DNA of 64,000 nt from Permianibacter fluminis (GTDB lineage: Bacteria > Pseudomonadota > Gammaproteobacteria > Enterobacterales > Permianibacteraceae), in contig NZ_JABMEG010000001.1 of assembly GCF_013179735.1 (NCBI RefSeq), positions 1,736,001-1,800,000 on the forward strand. The letters run 5' to 3'. The notes beneath the pieces are model-generated. The model saw only the letters and a program-made list of their open reading frames with translations. It was not told where the DNA came from and ran no database searches. Shown one piece after another: positions 18,375-26,686 of the stretch (positions are counted from its first letter, which is position 1; each line of letters starts with the position of its first letter). The position numbers and the translations under genes are program-made.

Positions 18375-18450
18375 GCCCTAGCGAAGCCCAACAGCTTTCC
18401 CCGGTCTCACCTCCGCCGTTGGGCTTCACATCCGTTCAGCCCAACCTACA
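18363..18450. repeat. inverted repeat of the GTTGGGCT...AGCCCAAC type
   Basis: Two palindromic units: AGGTTGGGCTAAGCCCTAGC to AAGCCCAAC (18363-18392), and GTTGGGCTTCAC to AGCCCAACCTACA (18419-18450). The outer ends form a larger inverted repeat. Elements of this kind are scattered in many proteobacterial genomes. It overlaps the 3' end of the small membrane-protein gene and ends about 30 bases before ribD. Confidence 0.8.
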
Positions 18451-18480
18451 CTGGATTCACCTTTCCACTCGATTCCTGCC

Positions 18481-19626
18481 ATGACCTTTACCGCTGACGA
18501 CGCTCTCCATATGGCCCACGCGCTCCGGCTTGCCGAGCGTGGCCGCTACACCACTGCACCGAATCCCAATGTCGGTTGCGTGTTGGTGCGCGATGGCGTC
18601 GTGGTCGGCGAGGGCTGGCATGAGGTGGCCGGTGGTCCGCATGCCGAGATCAACGCGCTCAAACAGGCCGGTGACAAGGCGCGTGGCGCGACGGCTTACG
18701 TGACGCTGGAGCCTTGCGCCCATCAGGGCCGGACTGGACCGTGCGCGGGGGCGTTGCTGGTCGCCGGCGTCAGCCGGGTAGTCGCGGCGATGCAGGACCC
18801 GAATCCGAACGTCGCCGGCAAAGGCTTCGAGATTCTGAAAAGCGCCGGCATCGCGGTCGAACATGGTCTGATGCAGGCTGAGGCCGCGGCGCTGAATCCC
18901 GGCTTTTTGAAGCGGATGCGCGCGGGTAAGCCGTGGGTCACGGTCAAGCTCGGCATGAGCCTCGATGGCCGCACCGCGCTCGGCAATGGCGAATCCAAAT
19001 GGATTACCGGCGAGGCCGCCCGGCGCGATGTCCAGTTCTTGCGCGCCCGCCATCAGGCCATCCTGACCGGTATCGGCACCGTGCTCGCCGATGACCCGCA
19101 GCTGACGGTCCGGCTTACCGACGCCGATTGGCCGGACTACGTGAACCCTTCTTACTGGCAGCCGCCGCTGCGGGTCGTGCTCGATTCGCAAGGCCGCTTG
19201 CCGCCCGGCCGCCAGATCAGCAACAGCTCGGCGCCCACCTTGGTTTGCCTAGCCGGGAAAAAAGCGGACAAAACCGCTGGCAAACCCGCCGACAGCGCCA
19301 AGCAGGAACCGGCATTGCCCGGTATGATCACCGCCCTGCGCTGCGGCGATGGTGAGCGAGTCGATTTGCCTGCCGTGCTGGCTGCACTGGCCGAGCGGCA
19401 AATCAACGCCGTGCTGGTCGAGGCCGGCGCCACGCTGGCGGGCGCGTTCCTCGCCGCCGGACTGGTCGATGAGCTGATGCTTTATGTTGCGCCGAAACTG
19501 CTCGGCGACAGCGCCCGGCCACTGCTGCAACTGCCAGTGTTCACGGCCTTGCCGCAATGCCCGCAGTTGAAGCTGGTTGATGTTCGTCAGCTTGGCGACG
19601 ATCTGCGACTGACACTGCGGCCTTAA
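18481..19626 (+). CDS. ribD: bifunctional riboflavin deaminase/reductase RibD
   Basis: Second and third steps of riboflavin synthesis: deamination of the pyrimidine from GTP, then NADPH reduction of its ribosyl chain. The 381-residue protein has the deaminase zinc site (His54-Ala-Glu56, Cys79, Cys88 within PCAHQGRTGPC) and a C-terminal reductase domain (VTVKLGMSLDGRTA, ILTGIGTVLADDPQLTVR, VLVEAGATLAGAFL). Between about residues 258 and 281 lies a Lys/Ala-rich insert absent from compact family members. It starts the rib gene run; no riboflavin (FMN) riboswitch was recognised before it. Confidence 0.97.
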   Translation: MTFTADDALHMAHALRLAERGRYTTAPNPNVGCVLVRDGVVVGEGWHEVAGGPHAEINALKQAGDKARGATAYVTLEPCAHQGRTGPCAGALLVAGVSRVVAAMQDPNPNVAGKGFEILKSAGIAVEHGLMQAEAAALNPGFLKRMRAGKPWVTVKLGMSLDGRTALGNGESKWITGEAARRDVQFLRARHQAILTGIGTVLADDPQLTVRLTDADWPDYVNPSYWQPPLRVVLDSQGRLPPGRQISNSSAPTLVCLAGKKADKTAGKPADSAKQEPALPGMITALRCGDGERVDLPAVLAALAERQINAVLVEAGATLAGAFLAAGLVDELMLYVAPKLLGDSARPLLQLPVFTALPQCPQLKLVDVRQLGDDLRLTLRP

Positions 19627-19633
19627 CATTTTC

Positions 19634-19706
19634 TGTAGGAGCGAGCTTGCTCGCGATTGGTTTTCACCCTTGCAGTAACGGCATCGCGAGCAAGCTCGCT
19701 CCTACA
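19634..19706. repeat. paired REP elements (REPIN-like)
   Basis: TGTAGGAGCGAGCTTGCTCG (start 19634) and its inverse ending in CGAGCTCGCTCCTACA (to 19706) form a head-to-head pair with a 25-base centre, between ribD and ribE. This GTAG-type REP is well known from Pseudomonas and relatives, where RAYT transposases mobilise it. No RAYT gene is present in the window. Confidence 0.9.
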
Positions 19707-19737
19707 ATGACTTGCCCTCATGATCGAGTAACGACGA

Positions 19738-20400
19738 ATGTTCACCGGCATCATCCAATCCGTAGGCAGCATCCAGCGCATCGAGCCGCGTGGCGGTGAT
19801 GTTTTGCTGTCGATTGCGGTGGGCAAACTCGACATGAGCGACGTCCAGCTCGGTGACAGCATCGCCGTCAACGGCGTCTGCCTGACGGTAGTCCGTTTTG
19901 ACAAACAGTCTTTCGATGCCGATGTCTCGGTCGAAACCTTGGCCGTCACGTCATTGAAGAACTGGAAAGCCGGCACGCGGGTCAATCTGGAAAAAGCGCT
20001 GACGCCCACGACGCGGCTCGGCGGCCATTTGGTTTCCGGCCATGTCGATGGCATCGGCGAAATCATCAGCCGGCGCAATGCTGCCCGCGCCGATCAATTT
20101 ACCGTGCGGGTGCCGCAGAGCATCAAGCGCTACATCGCACACAAGGGTTCGGTTTGCGTTGATGGCATCAGCCTGACCGTCAACGCGGTCAATGACGATT
20201 GTTTTGAACTGACTCTGGTGCCGCACACGCAGGCGGAAACCAATTCGGGTGCGTGGCAGGCCGGGACTCTGGTCAACATTGAAGTGGATGTGTTGGCCCG
20301 GTATCTCGAGCGCTTGCTGCAGGCCGGTGAGGCGCCGGCAGCAGTGAGCAGCATCACGGAAAGTTTGTTGGCGCGGTCCGGTTTTCCCGGTGCGCGCTGA
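19738..20400 (+). CDS. ribE: riboflavin synthase alpha chain
   Basis: Catalyses the last riboflavin step, dismutation of two 6,7-dimethyl-8-ribityllumazines. The 220-residue protein shows the family's internal duplication: the first lumazine-binding half starts MFTGIIQSVGSI with SIAVNGVCLTV, and the second has SVCVDGISLTVN and a TLVPHTQAET end. LGGHLVSGHVDG is the family block between them. It is followed 15 bases later by ribBA and preceded by a REP pair, so it may have its own expression signals. Confidence 0.97.
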   Translation: MFTGIIQSVGSIQRIEPRGGDVLLSIAVGKLDMSDVQLGDSIAVNGVCLTVVRFDKQSFDADVSVETLAVTSLKNWKAGTRVNLEKALTPTTRLGGHLVSGHVDGIGEIISRRNAARADQFTVRVPQSIKRYIAHKGSVCVDGISLTVNAVNDDCFELTLVPHTQAETNSGAWQAGTLVNIEVDVLARYLERLLQAGEAPAAVSSITESLLARSGFPGAR

Positions 20401-20415
20401 GTTGAGGACGTAAGC

Positions 20416-21522
20416 ATGGCTCTGAGTTCGGTACCGGAACTGATCGCGGATATTCGCGCCGGCAAAATGGTCATCCTGATGGATGATGAAGATCGCGAGA
20501 ACGAGGGTGACCTCGTGATGGCGGCCGAGTGCATCACGCCGGAAGCGATCAACTTTATGGCCAAATACGGTCGTGGTTTGATCTGCCTGCCGATGACCCG
20601 CGAGCGTTGCCTGACTTTGGGTCTCGGTCCGATGGTGCAGGCCAATGGCACTCGCCACGGCACCGCATTCACTGCCTCGATCGAAGCGGCGGTCGGTGTC
20701 TCAACCGGTATTTCAGCGGCGGACCGTGCCCGCACCGTGCAGGCCGCGGTAGCGAAAAATGCCAAGGCCGCCGACATCGTCCAGCCCGGCCATATTTTTC
20801 CGCTGATGGCCCAGCCCGGTGGAGTGTTGACCCGCAACGGCCACACTGAAGCCTCGGTTGATCTGGCCCGGCTTGCGGGATTTGAGCCGGCCGGCGTCAT
20901 TGTCGAGATCCTGAACGAAGATGGCAGCATGGCGCGCCGGCCGGATCTGGAAACGTTCGCGGCCGAACACGGGCTCAAACTCGGCACCATTGCCGACCTC
21001 ATCGAATACCGTTCGCTGCATGAGAAAACCGTGCAGCAATTGCAAAACTGCCGCTGGCCGACCGCCTACGGCGATTTCACCCTCTACACTTATCAGGACA
21101 CCATCGACGGTCAGCTGCATCACGCGTTGGTGTATGGCAAGGTCGATACCGGTCAGCCGGTGCTGACTCGTGTTCACGTTGCTGATCCGCTGGCCGATGT
21201 GCTGCGTGGCCAGCGCGCCAGCGGTGCCTGGCCGATTGATCAGACTCTGCAACGTGTGGTCAAGGAGGGTGCAGGTGTGGTGTTGGTGCTGGCGGCGCAA
21301 GCCGGTAATGATCAGCAGTTGCTGCAGCTGTCGCGCTACGCGGCGGAAGATCGTGGCGAGACGCCAGCACGCACCGAGCGTACCGGCGGTTCGCGCCGCA
21401 TCGGCATTGGCTCGCAGATTCTGAGTGATCTTGGCGTGCATCAGCTGCGGCTGATGAGCAAGCCGGTCAAGTATTCGCTGTCCGGCTTCAAGCTGGAAGT
21501 GGTGGAGTTTGTCGAGCCGTAA
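20416..21522 (+). CDS. ribB: 3,4-dihydroxy-2-butanone-4-phosphate synthase with degenerate GTP cyclohydrolase II domain (RibBX type)
   Basis: The N-terminal half (about 1-205) is a complete DHBP synthase, making the four-carbon riboflavin precursor from ribulose 5-phosphate: DDEDRENEGDLV, the TxxRxxxL block and HxFPLxAxxGGVLxRxGHTEA are present. The C-terminal half is shaped like GTP cyclohydrolase II but lacks the zinc-binding CxxxxxxxxCxC cluster (RVHVADPLADVLRG stands in its place) and the catalytic QEGRGIGL block. It probably has no cyclohydrolase activity. Such RibBX-like proteins are known in other gammaproteobacteria, so a separate ribA should exist elsewhere in the genome. Confidence 0.93.
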   Translation: MALSSVPELIADIRAGKMVILMDDEDRENEGDLVMAAECITPEAINFMAKYGRGLICLPMTRERCLTLGLGPMVQANGTRHGTAFTASIEAAVGVSTGISAADRARTVQAAVAKNAKAADIVQPGHIFPLMAQPGGVLTRNGHTEASVDLARLAGFEPAGVIVEILNEDGSMARRPDLETFAAEHGLKLGTIADLIEYRSLHEKTVQQLQNCRWPTAYGDFTLYTYQDTIDGQLHHALVYGKVDTGQPVLTRVHVADPLADVLRGQRASGAWPIDQTLQRVVKEGAGVVLVLAAQAGNDQQLLQLSRYAAEDRGETPARTERTGGSRRIGIGSQILSDLGVHQLRLMSKPVKYSLSGFKLEVVEFVEP

Positions 21523-21536
21523 GCTCTATTGGATTT

Positions 21537-21560
21537 TGTAGGAGCGAGCTCGCTCCTGCA
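21537..21560. repeat. single REP element
   Basis: TGTAGGAGCGAGCTCGCTCC followed by TGCA, the same REP family as the pair at 19634-19706, here collapsed into one compact palindrome between ribB and ribH. Confidence 0.85.
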
Positions 21561-21593
21561 GTGCAGATTCATTTTGATTAACAGGAGTTCCGC

Positions 21594-22067
21594 ATGAGCG
21601 GCATCAAACAAATCGACGGCGTGTTCACGGCAGCAGATGCCCGCTATGCCATTGTCGCGTCGCGTTTCAACAGCTTCATTGTCGAGCAACTGGTGCAGGG
21701 CGCGCTAGATGCGCTGAAGCGTCACGGCGTCAAGGACGAGAACATTACCGTGGTGCGAGTGCCGGGCGCAGCCGAGCTGCCACTGGTTTGCCAGAAGCTT
21801 GCGGCCAGCAAGAAACAGGATGCGGTGATTGCGCTCGGCGCGGTCATTCGCGGCGCGACGTATCACTTTGAAGTGGTCGCCGGCGAAAGCGCCAAGGGCT
21901 TGTCGCAGGTCGCACTTGCTGCCGGTATTCCGGTCATCAACGGTGTGCTGACGACCGAGTCCATCGAGCAATCGATTGAGCGCGCCGGCACCAAGGCGGG
22001 CAACAAAGGCGCCGATGCCGCCATGGCCGCCATCGAAATGCTCAGCGTGCTGAAGCAAATCGGCTGA
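21594..22067 (+). CDS. ribH: 6,7-dimethyl-8-ribityllumazine synthase
   Basis: Joins the pyrimidine and four-carbon precursors to form lumazine, the substrate of RibE. The 157-residue length and motifs fit: [12 protein letters not shown] (phosphate/substrate site), [21 protein letters not shown] with the catalytic His (His91), and [28 protein letters not shown] precedes the ATG. nusB follows, as in many gammaproteobacteria. Confidence 0.97.
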   Translation: MSGIKQIDGVFTAADARYAIVASRFNSFIVEQLVQGALDALKRHGVKDENITVVRVPGAAELPLVCQKLAASKKQDAVIALGAVIRGATYHFEVVAGESAKGLSQVALAAGIPVINGVLTTESIEQSIERAGTKAGNKGADAAMAAIEMLSVLKQIG

Positions 22068-22116
22068 GCTGATCGGCCGGAATGTTGGTAAACGATTTCA
22101 TTTTTTGGATAACACC

Positions 22117-22563
22117 ATGAGCAAACCCTCCGAACGCCGTCAGGCCCGCCGCTTTGCGGTACAAGCCATCTACTCGTGGCAGATCAACCAGATCGCGCCG
22201 CAGCAGATCGAGCTGCACATGCTGGAGGATCAGGATTTCAAAGGCTGCGACACCAGCTATTTCCAACAGCTGTTGCGTGGCGTGGTTGAGCAGAAAGACG
22301 CGCTCGACAATCTGCTGAAGCCGACCATTCACCTGAAGCTGGAAGAAATTGATCCGGTCGAATTGGCAATCCTGCGGATGGCCGCGTTTGAAATGAAAGA
22401 GCGGCTCGACGTGCCCTACAAGGTCGTCATCAACGAAGCGCTTGAGCAGGCCAAAACCTTTGGCGCCACCGACGGTCACAAATTCGTCAACGGCGTGCTC
22501 GACAAACTGGCGCGCGCGCTGCGTGCAACCGAAGTCGCGGCCAAAACCCGGCCGCAGGACTGA
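22117..22563 (+). CDS. nusB: transcription antitermination factor NusB
   Basis: RNA-binding helical protein that pairs with NusE (ribosomal protein S10) on boxA RNA to prevent termination in rRNA operons. 148 residues, with the typical start (RRQARRFAVQAIYSWQ), LDPVELAILR-like segment (IDPVELAILRMAAFEM), VPYKVVINEALEQAKTFG and the end block KFVNGVLDKLA. The ATG at 22117 is used; the frame also opens at a TTG four codons earlier. It follows ribH by about 50 bases. Confidence 0.97.
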   Translation: MSKPSERRQARRFAVQAIYSWQINQIAPQQIELHMLEDQDFKGCDTSYFQQLLRGVVEQKDALDNLLKPTIHLKLEEIDPVELAILRMAAFEMKERLDVPYKVVINEALEQAKTFGATDGHKFVNGVLDKLARALRATEVAAKTRPQD

Positions 22564-22597
22564 ACCACTCTGGACTGCGATATCAAGGATAGAGTGA

Positions 22598-23092
22598 ATG
22601 GATATTGTGTTGACGTTTTCCCCTGAGGAAAAAGATGTTCTGCGTGCCAGTTTCGGCGCGCTGAGCTCCAGGCCAGTCCTGCTTTCCTGCGCTGTGGCAT
22701 TATTTCTGGTTGCACCATGGGGGATGGCGTTGCTTCGTCTTATGAGTGAAGCCGATGAAGCTTATGACTTAAATTTTCTGCTTCTTGTCTTCTCGCCTGT
22801 TTTAATGACTGGCGTGTTTTTTTTCATCGTTTGGCAACAAGTAGCGCGTAGCAAGTCAGCAATCGCCTTTAGTGGAGAGCACACATACGTCTTCAATGAA
22901 GCGGGAATAGATTTATCCGGACCCGGCTTCAATAATAAATTGAGCTGGTCAGTTATCAATAAGTATTGCACCTCTAAGTTTGGTTACTTGCTTTATATCG
23001 GCGCGAATCCTTGTGTGTTTATTCCGCTTCGTGCGTTTTCCGATGCCGAGCAGAGGCGATTGTTCGAGCTAATGCTCGCTAGTCGTTTTTGA
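22598..23092 (+). CDS. small membrane protein, YcxB-like C-terminal domain
   Basis: A 164-residue protein with two hydrophobic helices (about 27-50 and 60-83) and a soluble C-terminal half. That half resembles the YcxB-like domain: a small beta stretch, W.VINKY, LLYIGANPCVFIPLRAFSD and a final helix. The family's role is unknown. The DNA is AT-richer than nusB and thiL on either side, so it looks inserted into an otherwise conserved nusB-thiL junction. AAGGAT stands before the ATG. It ends 23 bases before the thiL start. Confidence 0.7.
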   Translation: MDIVLTFSPEEKDVLRASFGALSSRPVLLSCAVALFLVAPWGMALLRLMSEADEAYDLNFLLLVFSPVLMTGVFFFIVWQQVARSKSAIAFSGEHTYVFNEAGIDLSGPGFNNKLSWSVINKYCTSKFGYLLYIGANPCVFIPLRAFSDAEQRRLFELMLASRF

Positions 23093-23115
23093 TCTTTTAC
23101 GCAATTGATGCTTCC

Positions 23116-24147
23116 ATGCCCGGCGAGTTCGATCTGATTCAGCGCTATTTCACTCGGCCGAATCGCCGTGACGATGTCGCGCTGGCGGTCGGTGATGATT
23201 GTGCGCTGCTCACCGTACCGGCCGGACAGTTACTCGCTGTTAGCACCGATACCCTGATCGCCGGCGTGCATTTTCCGGTCGATACTGCGCCGTACGACAT
23301 CGGCTGGAAAGCGCTGGCAGTCAATCTCAGTGATCTGGCGGCCATGGGCGCACAGCCAGCGTGGGCGACGCTCGCCATCACTCTGCCGGAATTCAATCAT
23401 CCGTGGCTGCAGGCGTTCAGTGCCGGGTTGTTTGCGCTGGCTGAACCGCACAAGCTGGCTCTGGTTGGTGGCGATACCACGCGCGGTCCACTCAGCATCA
23501 CGATTACCGTGCACGGGTTTGTCCCGGCACCGCAGGCGCTGCGTCGCGATGCCGCGCAAGTCGGCGATGTGGTTGCCGTGACGGGCACCTTGGGTGACGC
23601 TGGCCGCGCGTTGGCGCATGCGCTCGGCCAGTCGCCGATAACGGATCAAACTGATGCGGAGTGGTTGCTGGCACGGCTCAATCGACCGTCACCACGGCTG
23701 GCCGCGGCACTGGCCCTGCGCGGCATCGGCCATGCCGCCATCGATATTTCGGACGGTCTGCTGCAGGATTTGCAGCATGTGCTGAATCGGTCCGGGGTTG
23801 GCGCCGCGCTGCAGATGGAATCGCTGCCGCTTTCCGCGGCACTGCGCCGACAAACCACGACCGAGCAACAGGCGGTGGAGTTGGCGCTGGGCAGCGGCGA
23901 TGACTACGAGCTTTGCGTCACGATTCCCGCAGCGCGGTGGCCGCAGGCGCAGGCAGCGGTCAATGCCTGCGGTGTCACGCTGACGCGCATTGGTCGCATT
24001 ACGGCGACGCCCGGCCTTGCACTTGACTGGAACGGTGCGGCGTTTATGCCGACGCAGCGCGGCTATGATCATTTCAAAGACAGTCAATCTCACGTCGACC
24101 AAGCCAACAGCAATCAACTTAACAGCCATCTCAAGGAACGGTCGTGA
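23116..24147 (+). CDS. thiL: thiamine-monophosphate kinase
   Basis: ATP-dependent phosphorylation of thiamine monophosphate to the cofactor thiamine diphosphate. 343 residues, with GEFDLI near the start, the metal/ATP segment (VGDDCALL, STDTLIAGVHFP), WKALAVNLSDLAAMGA, LVGGDTTRGP, DISDGLLQDL and SGDDYELC. The ATG at 23116 gives the standard MPGEFDLI start; the frame open to 23089 overlaps the upstream gene's stop. The end overlaps pgpA by four bases (GTGA). Confidence 0.96.
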   Translation: MPGEFDLIQRYFTRPNRRDDVALAVGDDCALLTVPAGQLLAVSTDTLIAGVHFPVDTAPYDIGWKALAVNLSDLAAMGAQPAWATLAITLPEFNHPWLQAFSAGLFALAEPHKLALVGGDTTRGPLSITITVHGFVPAPQALRRDAAQVGDVVAVTGTLGDAGRALAHALGQSPITDQTDAEWLLARLNRPSPRLAAALALRGIGHAAIDISDGLLQDLQHVLNRSGVGAALQMESLPLSAALRRQTTTEQQAVELALGSGDDYELCVTIPAARWPQAQAAVNACGVTLTRIGRITATPGLALDWNGAAFMPTQRGYDHFKDSQSHVDQANSNQLNSHLKERS

Positions 24148-24608
24148 TTAAACCGCAGTCATTCTGGCATTGGCTGGCCGTCGGGTTTGGCAGCGGTCTG
24201 GCGCCGAAAGCGCCTGGCACATTTGGCACGCTGGCGGCATTGCCGCTGGTGATCCTGGGTTGGTGGCAATTATCGCCGCTGGTTTATGCCGCACTGACGG
24301 TGCCGCTGTTTGCGCTCGGCGTGTATGCCAGCGAGCGCACGGCGCGCGATTTTGGCATCAAGGATCCGGGCGCCATCGTGGTCGATGAGTGGGTCGGCTT
24401 GTGGGCCAGCGCTTTGTTCTTGCCGTTTCATTGGCTCAATGTCTTGCTAATCTTTGTCTTGTTCCGGATTTTCGATATCGCCAAACCGTGGCCGGTATCC
24501 TGGGCCGATCGTCGCTGTCAGGGCGGGCTCGGTATCATGTTGGACGATTTACTGGCGGGAGCCATGGCATGCGCTGTATTGCAGCTCGGTTGGCGGGTGT
24601 TGACATGA
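24144..24608 (+). CDS. pgpA: phosphatidylglycerophosphatase A
   Basis: Inner-membrane phosphatase completing phosphatidylglycerol synthesis. 154 residues, GTG start overlapping the thiL stop. Typical features are the start (WHWLAVGFGSGLAPKAPGTFGTLAALPL), IKDPGAIVVDEWVGLW, FRIFDIAKPWPVSWADR and the DDLLAG end block, with several transmembrane helices. The thiL-pgpA pair is a classic gammaproteobacterial arrangement. Its stop overlaps the next start by four bases (ATGA). Confidence 0.96.
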   Translation: MIKPQSFWHWLAVGFGSGLAPKAPGTFGTLAALPLVILGWWQLSPLVYAALTVPLFALGVYASERTARDFGIKDPGAIVVDEWVGLWASALFLPFHWLNVLLIFVLFRIFDIAKPWPVSWADRRCQGGLGIMLDDLLAGAMACAVLQLGWRVLT

Positions 24609-25267
24609 GCGGGCGATTTTCGCGTTGGTGGCGCGGGTGCCTTCCGGCGCTTGGCTTGCTGCTGCTCGGCACCACGGCCATCGCGGCCGATATTCGCGTG
24701 CTCGGTTTGTTTGATGATCGCGCGATGCTGTTTATCGATGGCAAACAGCGCTTGTTGAAGGTCGGTGAAACCAGTCCGGAGGGGGTCAAGCTCATCCGTT
24801 CTGACAGTGAGCGAGCAGTGCTGGAAATCGCCGGCAAGCGCGAGGAATTTCGGCTCGGCGCCGACATGCATACCAGCATGGCCACGCCCGACGTATTGCG
24901 GGTGCAGATCGCCCGCGATAATCACGGCATGTTCCGAACTGCGGGCGCCATCAACGGGATCCCGGTCAGTTTTATGGTCGACACCGGCGCCACCTCGATT
25001 GCCATGAGTGCTTCAATGGCCGCGCGTCTCGGTATTGCGTTTCGCCACGAAGGCAAGCCGATGATGGTGCAAACCGCATCAGGAGTGGTGAAAGCCTGGC
25101 AGGTGATGCTGAAGACGGTGAAAGTCGGCGAAATTGAGCGAGCATTGGTTGAAGCCGCAGTCATCGAAGCCGAGACTGGCAGTGAAATTCTGCTCGGCAT
25201 GAGTTTTCTGAGCACCGTCAAGTTGGAAAAGCAAAACAACTTGCTGGTGCTGGAGGCGCGCTACTGA
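24605..25267 (+). CDS. retropepsin-like aspartic protease (clan AA, TIGR02281 type)
   Basis: A 220-residue secreted or membrane-anchored protein. An N-terminal hydrophobic segment (about 11-27, possible signal peptide ending AIAA) is followed by a small beta domain. A single retroviral-type aspartic protease domain then shows the active-site motif VDTGATSIAMS (Asp126) and the flap/end motif ILLGMSFL. Only one catalytic Asp is present, as expected of an enzyme that works as a dimer. The start ATG overlaps the pgpA stop, and its own stop shares one base with the next start. Substrates of this bacterial family are mostly unknown. Confidence 0.85.
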   Translation: MSGRFSRWWRGCLPALGLLLLGTTAIAADIRVLGLFDDRAMLFIDGKQRLLKVGETSPEGVKLIRSDSERAVLEIAGKREEFRLGADMHTSMATPDVLRVQIARDNHGMFRTAGAINGIPVSFMVDTGATSIAMSASMAARLGIAFRHEGKPMMVQTASGVVKAWQVMLKTVKVGEIERALVEAAVIEAETGSEILLGMSFLSTVKLEKQNNLLVLEARY

Positions 25268-26613
25268 TGGCGCTGCCACTGCCGCCGGATCCCGCGCAGT
25301 GGCAAGCGGTGCTCGCCGATGCGAGTCGCGATCGGCTGAGTCCGGCCGCACACTGGTATTTTTCCGGCCAATGGATTGCGCTGGACCCGCAGCAACAGCC
25401 GTCGCCGCCGATCTGGTTGGTGGCACCGCAACTCCGTTGCCGGCAGCGGCTGCAGGCCGAGCCTTTGGCCATTCGACAACTGGACAGCAGTGCGGTAACG
25501 CCGCTGGCGTTGGTGCCGGCGCTCGCCAGCAATCCCACGTTTATCAATCAGGACACTTTGCGCTATCTGGCGCGCCATCCGCTGCGCATTCGCAGCGAGT
25601 TGAACGCCGGGCAAGCCGACGAACCGGCTCGCGCGCGCAGCCTGTGGCCGGAAGATTGGCGAATTGAAGCCACCGCTGCGCTGCTTGCCGATGATTGGCA
25701 TCGTTTCGTGTTGAAAGGCGAAAGCGGCGCGCAGCAGCCATTTTGCTGCCAGCGGCTGTGGCAACGGGACGAACAAACAGATCGCGATCAGTCGAGCCCG
25801 CGCTGGGCCATCGGCGTGATGCTCAATGGCGCCCAGGGCGACGATGATGAAGCGCATGGCGGTCACTTTGCCCTGACTCTCGGTCGCTGGCGTGACGACG
25901 GCGATATCGCCGACTGGCTGGTGGCCAACTTCTACAATCCGGATGTGGTCAGCGAGAAAGGCATCCTGCCGGCGCTGGTGCCAATGGACAATTATCTGAC
26001 CGACATCAACAGCGGCCAGCAGCAATACCGACCGTCATGGTTGGTCGCTTGTGATGTGGCCGATGAGCAGATCGCCAGCGCCTTGTACGTACAGCTGCTG
26101 ACGACACTGGAGCGGTTGTACGATCACCGGGTCCAGTATCAGCACACCGACAACAATTGCACCGGACTCAGCATGGATGCGCTGCGCGCAGCCGGCATTC
26201 AGGTGCCGTGCCGTGGCGCGTCATCGCATTTGCTGGCGCCACTGCTGTTCACGTCCACCTTGCTGCGCGAACGCAGCTGGCGGGAGGCCCGCAAAGCCAG
26301 TCGTTATCTGCTGGCGGAACAAACCCGATTGCTGCCGTGGCAAGCCTTCGAGGCCTGCGTTGAACACCTGCTCGGTTTGCTGCGCGGATCGCGCACAGCC
26401 GGCACGGAAATCGAACACCGTTTGATCAGCAGTACCCGGGCCGTGTACGGTTTGCATTTTCCGCAATTGCCATCGGCACGGGCCTGGGGCCGCGAGCCGG
26501 CGGTCAGCTTGTTTGATTATCAGCGCCGGGTGCCACCTAAACGCGCGGACTGGAAAATCATTCCGGTGCCGGCGCGGGAATTGCCGGCCGAGCTCAAACG
26601 GACATCGCCGTAG
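25267..26613 (+). CDS. unrecognised 448-residue protein, possible permuted papain-like fold
   Basis: I do not recognise this family with certainty. There is no signal peptide. A clear motif region is AHGGHFALTLGRW (His200) followed about 100 residues later by YQHTDNNCTGLSMDAL (Cys298). A His block before a Cys block in small motifs like these recalls circularly permuted NlpC/P60-type or DUF4105-like cysteine enzymes, which would make His200 and Cys298 the catalytic pair. This is inference. The N-terminal 150 residues are Gln/Trp-rich and the C-terminal 130 are helical. Translation is coupled by a one-base overlap to the retropepsin-like gene, so the two proteins may act together. Confidence 0.75.
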   Translation: MALPLPPDPAQWQAVLADASRDRLSPAAHWYFSGQWIALDPQQQPSPPIWLVAPQLRCRQRLQAEPLAIRQLDSSAVTPLALVPALASNPTFINQDTLRYLARHPLRIRSELNAGQADEPARARSLWPEDWRIEATAALLADDWHRFVLKGESGAQQPFCCQRLWQRDEQTDRDQSSPRWAIGVMLNGAQGDDDEAHGGHFALTLGRWRDDGDIADWLVANFYNPDVVSEKGILPALVPMDNYLTDINSGQQQYRPSWLVACDVADEQIASALYVQLLTTLERLYDHRVQYQHTDNNCTGLSMDALRAAGIQVPCRGASSHLLAPLLFTSTLLRERSWREARKASRYLLAEQTRLLPWQAFEACVEHLLGLLRGSRTAGTEIEHRLISSTRAVYGLHFPQLPSARAWGREPAVSLFDYQRRVPPKRADWKIIPVPARELPAELKRTSP

Positions 26614-26686
26614 CACCAGCCGCACTGACGATCGCTGATTGAACTTTGCCCTCAACTGCTCATTACGAAAGTATCAGGAAATCGAC

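Noticed and set aside
18363-18450. Palindromic repeat as a possible CRISPR fragment
   Set aside because: There are only two unequal units and no regular spacers; it fits a dispersed palindrome family.
20921-21424. Alternative plus-strand frames inside ribB as a sign of frameshift in the cyclohydrolase half
   Set aside because: The main frame runs uninterrupted to a family-like C-terminus; the loss of catalytic residues is by substitution, not frameshift.
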